Virus record (IMG/VR): IMGVR_UViG_3300049215_000802
Span: 1 to 64,000 of that record
Reading direction: 5' to 3' (one strand)
DNA from: a virus
DNA: 64,000 nt
Made by a program: the position numbers and the translations under genes. Below are positions 58,901 through 64,000 of the stretch, piece after piece (positions within the stretch are counted from its first letter, which is position 1; each line of letters begins with the position of its first letter). The notes beneath the pieces are model-generated. The model searched no databases, was not told where the DNA came from, and saw only the letters and a program-made list of their open reading frames with translations.

Positions 58901-59099
58901 GCAGGCGAAGCAGGGCAAATCCCTGATCGCGCGTGACGCGCCCGGTCGCATCGACCTCGCTGAGGATGGCCGCGGCGCGCGGGTAGTCGAACGCGCTGAA
59001 CCCGACGTTGTTGCGATCGATCGGAACGCCGCCGTCGTCACCGCGGTGCAGGAGACTGTCGGCGACGCGAACGAGCGGGTTATCCAGGTGCGTGATCAT
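55956..59099 (-). CDS. DinG/XPD-type helicase interrupted by an intein
   Basis: The precursor has 1047 residues, of which 783 are the helicase. Walker A is NVLAEAGTGTGKSLAYL. Four iron-sulfur-type cysteines appear in CLGKECPLYDAC and nearby. The DEAH box is VVDEAHSLEDV, and the final motifs are LRTFWAGVDVQGEALSLVII and QGFGRLIRTKSDRGVVALLD. The intein lies between motif Ia and the cysteine region. No clear Shine-Dalgarno sequence precedes the ATG. A possible promoter (TTCACA-18-TATAGC) lies just upstream. The helicase unwinds DNA 5'-3', likely in replication or recombination. Confidence 0.88.
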   Translation of the reverse strand: MITHLDNPLVRVADSLLHRGDDGGVPIDRNNVGFSAFDYPRAAAILSEVDATGRVTRDQGFALLRLLRRYHRQLGELGFNLETLERAAHAIPDDEDDEDDDEIAVPVNSLASVEDETDDVPRLDMAAILGPNGVIAERMPGYESRPTQVQLAQAIADGMVHGENVLAEAGTGTGKSLAYLIPAIYSGKKTIVSTEGKALQDQLCVAPETKILTADLRYIPAKDITEGMHLLAFEEERVGNRRHFCDSVVESVQDIERPCYEIELEDGTTVTCSDEHRWLVGHRMEIKWMTTEQLCSTAGKRLGSKIIRIADVWEIDTSYEAGYLAAAFDGEGHLSQKKVTNLAGGHSNHLAFAQSPNAMLDRVRGYLTALGFDYRAQLHTRSDEGHKDMFALYFGNRKDMLRFLGQVRPARLLEKFNPDLVGTIPAVSGDSANGNRVIRKTFVGTKTVRAIRTSSRTYIAEGLASHNCSKDLPFLKNVLPVQFQFAVLKGLSNYLCLFKLDEERGAQLALGQSWEFSQIDKWAEETLVGDLAELTFTITPELRSNVTSTTDECLGKECPLYDACFAMKARAAAKDADVIVVNHTLLSLDLALRDKTSDGVAVLPDRDLIVVDEAHSLEDVATKAFTIEATNWTVPSLLRGKLPIKAGFTDEQMATAREASEEFFAQFAPDQRQTFSVTATERLTSRAEKVRLALLALAGQAKRAATDEPLTGISFDPNLKDLEPTRNAKQLENYASRIRGWADVFGQVLQGDADTHVTFVEKSVGRKGNTTTALRCAPISVAEDLDRALWTRWPTVATSATLSTHGNFSYFRGRTGCENGREIIVDSPFDFGRNALLYLPANGSAFDPSKFREDGSIEYFDRLANEIEALLLASDGRAFCLFTSRKALDEVYNRLDSRLRWTVLRQGEFGTQETIRRFREDGHAVLFGLRTFWAGVDVQGEALSLVIIDKLPFPTPDEPVYQARCDLLNRQKNDKWAWFSGLALPLCAIQFKQGFGRLIRTKSDRGVVALLDGRLTTKGYGTGIIRSLPPAKQTRSLDVVRAFFGAG
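57699..58490 (-). mobile_element. Intein with LAGLIDADG-type endonuclease in DinG
   Basis: Residues 204-467 of the precursor (264 aa) form an intein. It starts CVAPETKILTADLRYIPAKD, has a block B TCSDEH, and ends RTYIAEGLASHN followed by Cys. One clear LAGLIDADG-type motif (AGYLAAAFDGEGHL) and a weaker second region (RVRGYLTALGFDY) are present. Splicing would join ALQDQL to CSKDLPFL in the helicase. All splice-site residues (Cys1, His-Asn, Cys+1) are intact. Confidence 0.9.
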
Positions 59100-59151
59100 C
59101 TGCGCTATACTCCAACCGTCCAGGGTCTGTGAAGGGGTCTGGACAAGAAGT

Positions 59152-59174
59152 CGGGGAAGGTGATGACTTCCCCG
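59152..59174. other. Hairpin between SSB-like gene and DinG
   Basis: An 8-bp perfect stem, CGGGGAAG/CTTCCCCG, encloses a 7-base loop 11 bases after the SSB-like stop. There is no T-run, so attenuation or mRNA stabilisation is more likely than full termination. Confidence 0.5.
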
Positions 59175-59184
59175 GCTTCGGCGT

Positions 59185-59838
59185 TTAGAACGGCAAGTCT
59201 GGATCGTCGTCGACCGGATTGTCAGCCAACTTGTTCAGCAGCTCCGGATCGTGCCGCTTGAAGCACTCGATCAGCTTTTCGCGATTCGGCTTTTCGTACT
59301 CGTCGAGCGCCTGCGGCGTGACATTGACGTAGACGCCGCCGTTCGGATTCGCGGCGTGCTCGACGATGCCACGGAAAACCATCCCCTTGAACCAGTCCGG
59401 ATCGAGCGTGCCGCCGGCCAGGAGCCACTTCTTCATATCGCTCTTGACCAGCATCCCGCCGACGTCGGCGCAGAAGTCGAACAGCTTCGACGAGTGGAAC
59501 GTGCCCTGGCGATCGACCCAGCCCCAGGTGTAATTTCCGCTGTGCCAGCACGTAATCGACTGTTCCTGTCCCTCGGCGAGCTTGGACTTCGTCTTCTCCT
59601 TCAGCTTGATCGCGTGCTCCTCGACCAATTTGCAGGTGAAGAGCACCCGCGGATAGGTCTTCTGCGGCTTGCCGTCCGGCCCCTTCTTGCCTTCGAGCGG
59701 TGCCTTCATCGTGGTGAGCTCGATGTGCATCCGGAACTTACCCTCGGGAACCGGCGCGAAGTCGGATCCTTCGCCGCCGCCCTGGCTCAGTCCCTTTGGC
59801 TCGTAGTCGATGCCTTGCCGTGTTGCCGTGTCGGTCAT
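59185..59838 (-). CDS. SSB-like single-strand DNA-binding protein
   Basis: The protein has 217 residues. The core contains beta-rich segments (GKFRMHIELTTMKAPLEGKK, then RVLFTCKLVEEHAI, then SITCWHSGNYTWGWVDRQGT). The C-terminus is acidic and ends DPDLPF, resembling the SSB tail that recruits replication proteins. It lies directly upstream of the DinG helicase. The ATG at 59838 was chosen because the longer frame adds low-complexity sequence. A Gp32- or DUF669-like single-strand binder is the likely class. Confidence 0.7.
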   Translation of the reverse strand: MTDTATRQGIDYEPKGLSQGGGEGSDFAPVPEGKFRMHIELTTMKAPLEGKKGPDGKPQKTYPRVLFTCKLVEEHAIKLKEKTKSKLAEGQEQSITCWHSGNYTWGWVDRQGTFHSSKLFDFCADVGGMLVKSDMKKWLLAGGTLDPDWFKGMVFRGIVEHAANPNGGVYVNVTPQALDEYEKPNREKLIECFKRHDPELLNKLADNPVDDDPDLPF

Positions 59839-59896
59839 TTTGCTTATCTCCGTGGCCTCTTCTGGCCGGCCACCAGCCGATTCGTGCTCAGCCGAA

Positions 59897-60346
59897 TCAC
59901 TCGGCTGGCGAGGATTCACCCGCGAGAAAGCGAAGGGATACTTCAACGAGGCGTAGCCGCTGACTGCTGGTCGCAATCTGGCGTTCGAGTTGGACGATGT
60001 CCGCGTCGAGCTCGGCCTGGTATGCCGTGAGTTCGCTCACCTCCTTTACGAGCTTCTGGTGCCTTTCATCTTCGCTGAGAGCAATCACCAGCCGCGCCTT
60101 GCGCTCGTCGGCGTTCTTGCCTTCGATGGTGAGGGACAAATGTGCCTCGCTAACGTCCAGGCGCTGGCGCAACTCGGACAGCTTTTCGTCGACTTCGATG
60201 CGTTCGGTCGCCTTCAGGCGCGCGTCGAGAATGAGATCGTCTTGCCCCATGAGAGACGCCTTGATGCGGAAACTGTCGATGATGGTTTGACGCGAAGGAA
60301 GGCTTTGCCAGGAGCGGGGGATGTCGATACCATTTGCAACTGTCAT
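59897..60346 (-). CDS. Coiled-coil early protein
   Basis: This 149-residue protein is mostly coiled coil (DEKLSELRQRLDVSEAHLSL, then VSELTAYQAELDADIVQLER). The ATG at 60346 overlaps the preceding stop as ATGA. Proteins of this kind often precede phage SSB genes. Function unknown. Confidence 0.65.
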   Translation of the reverse strand: MTVANGIDIPRSWQSLPSRQTIIDSFRIKASLMGQDDLILDARLKATERIEVDEKLSELRQRLDVSEAHLSLTIEGKNADERKARLVIALSEDERHQKLVKEVSELTAYQAELDADIVQLERQIATSSQRLRLVEVSLRFLAGESSPAE

Positions 60347-60534
60347 CGTGTCGGCCACCGGCGAGCATTGCGCCAGATACGTCGTTTCTCAACTGCAAAG
60401 AAGCTTTGATCAACGATGGGTTTCGCCTCGACTCGCTGGGCACACCAGAGACAGGCAAGTGCGGGGTCGACCGGATCGTCATCAGTGACCATCGGTCCGC
60501 CACATCGGTTGCAGCGCGGAATCTGTTGGTTCAT
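60343..60534 (-). CDS. Small zinc-ribbon protein
   Basis: This 63-residue protein has CNRCGGPM and CLWCAQRVE knuckles and a basic C-terminus. The ATG follows GGAGGACCG and overlaps the HNH stop as ATGA. Confidence 0.65.
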   Translation of the reverse strand: MNQQIPRCNRCGGPMVTDDDPVDPALACLWCAQRVEAKPIVDQSFFAVEKRRIWRNARRWPTR

Positions 60535-60962
60535 CGGTCCTCCGCTTCCCAGCGCAGTACCCAAATGCGAATGTTGCTCATCGAAAAGCCGAGGGATTTG
60601 CCAATCTGTCGATAAGTTTGTCCGGCTTTTCGAGAGGCCAGAATCGTCTCTTTGAACTGGGGTATTTGCGCCGGGATCTGGCCGCCATCTTTCTTGCCGT
60701 GGCAGCGACAACAGAGGCACTGAAGATTCGATGGATCATTGTTTTGGCGGTTGTGGTCTATGTGGTCGATCGTGAGTGGCCATCCCCACCGCTGACGATG
60801 CTCAATTTCGGTCATCCCACACCGAACGCAGGTTCGACCGTCGCGGTCCAGTACGGTGTCACGAGCCTTGTCGAACTCGTAGTGCTTATCCAGGCTAAAG
60901 CCGTGTTCAGCAGCGAATCGCGCTCGCTTTTGTCGGTTCCATTCACGGTAGTCGAATGGCAT
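60531..60962 (-). CDS. HNH endonuclease with C-terminal HTH
   Basis: This 143-residue protein has an HNH core (CVRCGM, then LTIDHIDHNRQNNDPSNLQC and CCRCHGKKDGG) and a C-terminal HTH (KAGQTYRQIGKSLGFSMSNI) of the NUMOD or homeodomain-like kind. It is co-oriented with the early operon. It could be a homing endonuclease or a DNA-processing nuclease. Confidence 0.85.
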   Translation of the reverse strand: MPFDYREWNRQKRARFAAEHGFSLDKHYEFDKARDTVLDRDGRTCVRCGMTEIEHRQRWGWPLTIDHIDHNRQNNDPSNLQCLCCRCHGKKDGGQIPAQIPQFKETILASRKAGQTYRQIGKSLGFSMSNIRIWVLRWEAEDR

Positions 60963-61274
60963 CTAGCGGTCCTCCGCCAGGTCCGACAACACCGTTCGCT
61001 GCGCAAAGGGCTGGCGCGTGTTCCGTCGGGCACTTTCCCATACGCGAACAAGCGTGTGTAGCGTTGTGGTCGCCTGCTTCACCTGGTCGTCGTAGTAGCC
61101 GGACCACTCATGGACACCCATTTCACGCGCGCGGTCGCGCTTCTTGCGCCACTGCTCCCGGCCGCGCCAGTGATACGAAATCTCCGCACGAAGAGCAGCG
61201 TTGATCGCATCAGGAAGGACGCCGATAGCCTGTTCGCGTGGGGGTGGGGCGATAAATCGAAAAAAAACGCTCAT
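60963..61274 (-). CDS. Hypothetical early protein
   Basis: This 103-residue protein has helical segments (DAINAALRAEISYHWRGREQ, then YYDDQVKQATTTLHTLVRVW). It starts ATGA-coupled to the preceding gene and contains a run of eight T on its coding strand near the start. Function unknown. Confidence 0.6.
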   Translation of the reverse strand: MSVFFRFIAPPPREQAIGVLPDAINAALRAEISYHWRGREQWRKKRDRAREMGVHEWSGYYDDQVKQATTTLHTLVRVWESARRNTRQPFAQRTVLSDLAEDR

Positions 61275-61465
61275 CTAGCCACCAGCCCTAGCGCCTTTGG
61301 CGCCCGAACCTGCTCAATCCGTCGATCGACGTTCGCGAGCAGCTCCTCGTCGAACGCGATCATTCCCAGTCGATCGGGAAAACCGTCAGCCACCGCGCGC
61401 CGTCGTTCCGCCAGCCGGACGGAGACTTCCTCGCGCAAATCCAAGAGCCGTGATAGACTTGACAT
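61271..61465 (-). CDS. Hypothetical small early protein
   Basis: This 64-residue helical protein (SLSRLLDLREEVSVRLAERR, then FDEELLANVDRRIEQV) starts at ATG 61465 with GGGAGG nine bases upstream. The 70 bases upstream of it hold nothing further. Function unknown. Confidence 0.6.
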   Translation of the reverse strand: MSSLSRLLDLREEVSVRLAERRRAVADGFPDRLGMIAFDEELLANVDRRIEQVRAPKALGLVAR

Positions 61466-61535
61466 ATGAGGTTCCCTCCCACGGAATCTCATTGATTGCC
61501 GCTCGGCGTGTACCAGACGTCGGGCGGTTAAATAT

Positions 61536-61736
61536 TTAGGCCGCGAGTTTCGCGCGAGCCCGAAGCGGCACGACATTCGCGACCGGTTCGGGATCAGGAC
61601 TTGTGAGAAGCACACAGGCACGAAGGACGAGCGCCGCAATGTCCTGGTGGCCGCGCTCATTCGCAAGCACCTGCGCCTCGACGAGCAGTTCCTCCGCGAG
61701 CGCTCGACGACGAGCGGCAAGGTTTACGATCGTCAC
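61536..61736 (-). CDS. Hypothetical small early protein
   Basis: This 66-residue helical protein (NLAARRRALAEELLVEAQVL) starts at GTG overlapping the preceding stop as GTGA. Function unknown. Confidence 0.55.
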   Translation of the reverse strand: MTIVNLAARRRALAEELLVEAQVLANERGHQDIAALVLRACVLLTSPDPEPVANVVPLRARAKLAA

Positions 61737-61969
61737 CCCTTCCCTCCTACAGCGATAATTTCTTCAGCCCGCGCCTCGACCTGACGCGCGTTCTCTTCCA
61801 TCTTTGCGTCGGCATATTGGGCAAGGGCCCGTCCCCAACGCTCGACGTCTCGCGGCCGATTTCCCACGATCAGCCAGCACTCACCTCGCGTTGCCGCGGC
61901 GACGACGTCGGCCGGCGGCTGCTCGTCGAGGAAGATGTAGACATTCTTTGCCGGCAAGTTGGATCTCAT
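61733..61969 (-). CDS. Hypothetical small early protein
   Basis: This 78-residue protein has a strand-helix start (NVYIFLDEQPPADVVAAATR, then CWLIVGN) and a C-terminal helix. ATGA coupling links it to the Cro-like gene. No family is recognised. Confidence 0.55.
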   Translation of the reverse strand: MRSNLPAKNVYIFLDEQPPADVVAAATRGECWLIVGNRPRDVERWGRALAQYADAKMEENARQVEARAEEIIAVGGKG

Positions 61970-62217
61970 CGGTCTGAGCCTGCGCTCTTACGCACGGTGC
62001 TTGCAAGTTCAGGCACATCTGATTGCAAAAAAAGAAGCACGAGCGGCTGGAGTTCGGGATATGCCCGCGTAACGCCACGTAGGATTGCCTCGCCGATGCG
62101 CTGCTCCTCGGTCCGCGTCTTTTGCCACATTTGGCGCGAAACGCCCAGGACCGCCGCGAACTCCTCGTCAGTCAGCTCGTCTTTGCGCTGGCGTTCGATC
62201 AGTCGCTCTAGAAGCAT
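61966..62217 (-). CDS. Cro-like HTH regulator
   Basis: This 83-residue protein has an HTH of the XRE type (LTDEEFAAVLGVSRQMWQKT) and a helical C-terminus. It is the first leftward gene, divergent from the repressor. CCGGAGGGG precedes the ATG. It would repress the repressor gene and permit lytic growth. Confidence 0.75.
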   Translation of the reverse strand: MLLERLIERQRKDELTDEEFAAVLGVSRQMWQKTRTEEQRIGEAILRGVTRAYPELQPLVLLFLQSDVPELASTVRKSAGSDR

Positions 62218-62233
62218 CTGCCCCTCCGGTGTG

Positions 62234-62325
62234 TGCTAGTACATTAGCAGATAGTGCGAGCGAATGCAATACCTATTTGAGGCAGGTTTCAACCACTTCT
62301 AGCAAAATCTGCTAACTTGTTAGCA
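62234..62325. promoter_or_regulatory. Divergent operator region of the lysogeny switch
   Basis: Two 16-bp dyads lie at 62234-62249 (TGCTAGTACATTAGCA) and 62310-62325 (TGCTAACTTGTTAGCA, perfect 7-bp arms). A third arrangement of the same half-words (TAGCA-5-TGCTA) lies at 62300-62314. The left dyad covers a possible -10 (TAATGT) of the Cro-like gene. The right pair lies just before the repressor start, fitting autoregulation. Confidence 0.8.
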
Positions 62326-62348
62326 CACCACACAAGGGAACAGGTGGT

Positions 62349-63026
62349 ATGCCTCGCCATAGTCGTCTGGGTAACCTTATTCGGGAATATCGGGAGAAAC
62401 GCGGGCTGACGCAAGGGCAGTTGGCCCAATATGCCCAGGTCCCGCGCCCTTGGCTATCGGTCGTGGAAACGGGTCGAATAGAAAAGCCCGAGCGTGACCG
62501 TCTGACTGCGGTCGCAAAGGTGCTCCGTATCGATCCTGAGAGGTTCCTTGACGCGGCTGGCTATAACATTACCCCTGGCCAGGCAACTCACGAAATGTCG
62601 ACGGCTGACCTGGCTCGCGAACTCCTCGCACGACTAGAAGTTGAAGCAGAGGTAAAGCCAGTGCTGGTTCCGATTGTTCCGAATGTCACGGTTTCGGCTG
62701 GCGCCGGAGGCGTTGGGAACGAAGTGGTCGCCTATTTGCCGAAGGCCGAAGCGCGTGAGCACGAGTTTCTTGCCGTTCGAGTGATCGGCGATTGTATGGA
62801 ACCGGACATTCACCGCGGCGAAGTCGTCGTGGTCGATACGTCGGCGGACCCGCGTGCTGGCGATATTGTGGTTGCTGAACGCGAGGGTGAAATGCTTATC
62901 AAGCGACTGCGGCGACGCGGCGCTGATCTTTTTCTTGAGCCAAATCAGTCAGATTATGAGACGGTTCAGGTCGACGAGCACACCCGTATTGTCGGCGTGG
63001 TCCGCTGGTCGGGCCGCGAACACTAG
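62349..63026 (+). CDS. CI/LexA-like repressor with S24-type domain, catalytic Ser replaced by Cys
   Basis: The protein has 225 residues. The XRE HTH covers residues 7-62 (GNLIREYREKRGLTQGQLAQ, then PRPWLSVVETGRIEKPERDR). The S24 domain covers about 108-222. The usual G-D-S-M-x-P reads GDCMEPDI, with Cys149. The Lys of the dyad is present (MLIKRLRR, Lys185). Ala-Gly pairs at 117-120 could be the cleavage site. It should keep the prophage silent. The Cys may alter or abolish self-cleavage. Confidence 0.9.
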   Translation: MPRHSRLGNLIREYREKRGLTQGQLAQYAQVPRPWLSVVETGRIEKPERDRLTAVAKVLRIDPERFLDAAGYNITPGQATHEMSTADLARELLARLEVEAEVKPVLVPIVPNVTVSAGAGGVGNEVVAYLPKAEAREHEFLAVRVIGDCMEPDIHRGEVVVVDTSADPRAGDIVVAEREGEMLIKRLRRRGADLFLEPNQSDYETVQVDEHTRIVGVVRWSGREH

Positions 63027-63028
63027 GC

Positions 63029-64000
63029 ATGCCTGCCTTTCGCTGCGTCATCCTCGCCGCCGTCAGCTCCACGGCCCAGGTCGCCGATTTGGCCGGCGAT
63101 GAGAAGGAATCCATCCCGTACCAGCTGCGCCGCGGCCGCGAGATCATCGAAGCACGCGGCTGGTCCGAGGTTGCCGAGCCACTCGTCATCCCCGGCCAGT
63201 CACGCTCGCTCAATTGGCTGCACGAGGCGCTGGAGCAGATCGACGCCTATCGCCAACTACGCGACCTCGCCGACGCCCGACGGATCGACCTGGTGATCTG
63301 CCGCAACTACGACCGTCTCGCCCGGACCTCGACGCTCCAGCAGCAGGTGTCGGCCTATCTGAAGGAGCGCGGCGTCCAGATTTACGCGCTCGAAATGCCT
63401 GTCGAGCCGCACGACCCGCGCAGCTGGCGCCCGCGGTCCGACAGCACCCGCCTCTGGGTGGAGGCGATCGCCGGCGCACAGTCCGAATCCTACGTCAACC
63501 AGCTCAGCAACTTCCACCGCTTCGGGATGGAGGGACGCACGAAGAAGGGCTGGCACGCCGAGGGGACGCCGGTCTACGGCTATCGCGACATCGTGACACC
63601 CGATGGTTACGGGAAGATCCCGAAAAAGCGTGTTCCCGATCCAGAGACCTTTCCCGTCGCCCAGCGCATTTTTCGGATGCTCCTCGACGGAAAGACGGGC
63701 GTCTACGTGATGCGCTGGCTCAACGGCATCGCCGACAATCCGGGCGGCACGCGTGCTCCGATCCCTAGCGCCCGCGGTGGTCTCTGGTCGACCCAGGCCG
63801 TGGTCAGCCTCGCCCGCAATCCCTTCTACGCCGGCAAAGTCGCCCGCTATCGCTTCACCCTGAGTCAGGATGGTCGGCGGCGCCGCAAGAGCACGCGCGA
63901 GCAGCCAGGGTTACTTGTCGATGGTGTCCACGAACCGGCCATTTTGTGGGAGGAGTGGCTTCGCGTTCAGGAGATTCTCACCGCACGCGGCAAGGTGGCC
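63029..64000 (+). CDS. Large serine recombinase (integrase), 3' end beyond the window
   Basis: An open frame of 324 codons runs from ATG 63029, two bases after the repressor stop, to the window edge. It contains the catalytic segment VILAAVSSTAQV, KESIPYQLRRGREIIEARGW, CRNYDRLARTSTLQQQVSAY, and a recombinase domain (GTPVYGYRDI, then GVYVMRWLNGIADNPGG, then WSTQAVVSLARNPFYAGKVA). The Arg normally two residues before the catalytic Ser is Ala. It would integrate and, with a directionality factor, excise the prophage. Confidence 0.9.
   Translation, partial: MPAFRCVILAAVSSTAQVADLAGDEKESIPYQLRRGREIIEARGWSEVAEPLVIPGQSRSLNWLHEALEQIDAYRQLRDLADARRIDLVICRNYDRLARTSTLQQQVSAYLKERGVQIYALEMPVEPHDPRSWRPRSDSTRLWVEAIAGAQSESYVNQLSNFHRFGMEGRTKKGWHAEGTPVYGYRDIVTPDGYGKIPKKRVPDPETFPVAQRIFRMLLDGKTGVYVMRWLNGIADNPGGTRAPIPSARGGLWSTQAVVSLARNPFYAGKVARYRFTLSQDGRRRRKSTREQPGLLVDGVHEPAILWEEWLRVQEILTARGKVA

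Larger units (their letters stand above)
10222..64000. mobile_element. Temperate siphovirus prophage, nearly complete
   Basis: From right to left the region holds integrase, repressor, Cro-like gene, replication, DNA-modification, packaging, head, neck, tail and lysis modules, ending at a terminator. The late operon is almost gapless, with many ATGA/GTGA overlaps. Both a tape measure of 1051 residues and tail tube plus chaperone genes are present, so a long-tailed siphovirus is expected. The right end continues beyond the window. Attachment sites could not be defined. Confidence 0.85.

Noticed and set aside
63214-63768. 184-residue plus-strand frame inside the integrase
   Set aside because: It is an Arg/Pro-rich shadow in another frame of the serine recombinase, which is open from 63029 to the window edge.

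Overview
The window is dominated by temperate siphovirus DNA in a high-GC bacterial background. The host is probably a Chloroflexota-type bacterium. This rests on (i) a secreted protein with a long Thr-Pro spacer, (ii) a large serine recombinase of a type I associate with that phylum (AVSST..Q, DRLAR), and (iii) arrays of CTAGGTK-type heptamers. All three are inferences from sequence style, not a database match.

Layout. 1-7298: a truncated prophage remnant, all on the minus strand. It holds a 5'-truncated gpT-like major capsid gene, a decoration or fibre protein, a neck adaptor, a small beta-sandwich protein, a beta-helix protein, and a large propeller-plus-hub tail protein. Five gaps between its genes are filled by inverted heptamer repeats. 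7298-10220: probable chromosomal DNA or cargo. Two small plus-strand ORFs are followed by a minus-strand methyltransferase and glycosyltransferase pair with its own promoter. 10222-64000: a nearly complete second prophage that runs off the right edge inside its integrase.

The second prophage follows standard temperate logic. At the right, a CI-like repressor with an S24-type domain and a serine integrase form a plus-strand operon. It is divergent from a Cro-like gene across a set of TGCTAA-type operators. Leftward early genes encode an SSB-like protein, a DinG-type helicase interrupted by an intein, two DNA methyltransferase genes (one fused to an SF2 helicase), a primase-polymerase/SF3 helicase, a VRR-NUC-like nuclease, a multi-HTH protein and many tiny zinc-ribbon proteins. 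The middle has an RNA ligase, terminase subunits, portal, head morphogenesis protein, two tRNA genes, a protease-scaffold, a decoration protein and the major capsid protein. A plus-strand HNH gene sits between those last two. Next come the neck adaptor, a cluster of surface beta proteins, holin-like proteins, neck and tail completion proteins, tail tube, tail assembly chaperones, tape measure, hub and fibre. A lysis block ends at an intrinsic terminator at 10222-10258.

Most unusual signals. The same -1 slippery heptamer CCCTTTA lies in the correct phase just before the stop of both the tail chaperone (expected) and the glycosidase part of the endolysin (not expected). In the second case it would add an amidase domain that has no usual start codon. 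The capsid gene appears to start at ATT behind a perfect Shine-Dalgarno sequence, next to an 18-bp perfect palindrome and a divergent HNH gene. Other notable features are a DinG intein, a repressor with Cys in place of the catalytic Ser, a dimethylformamidase-like protein inside the head-tail operon, and a roughly 110-residue beta domain found three times, twice beside a C2H2 finger protein. No CRISPR array or rRNA was seen.
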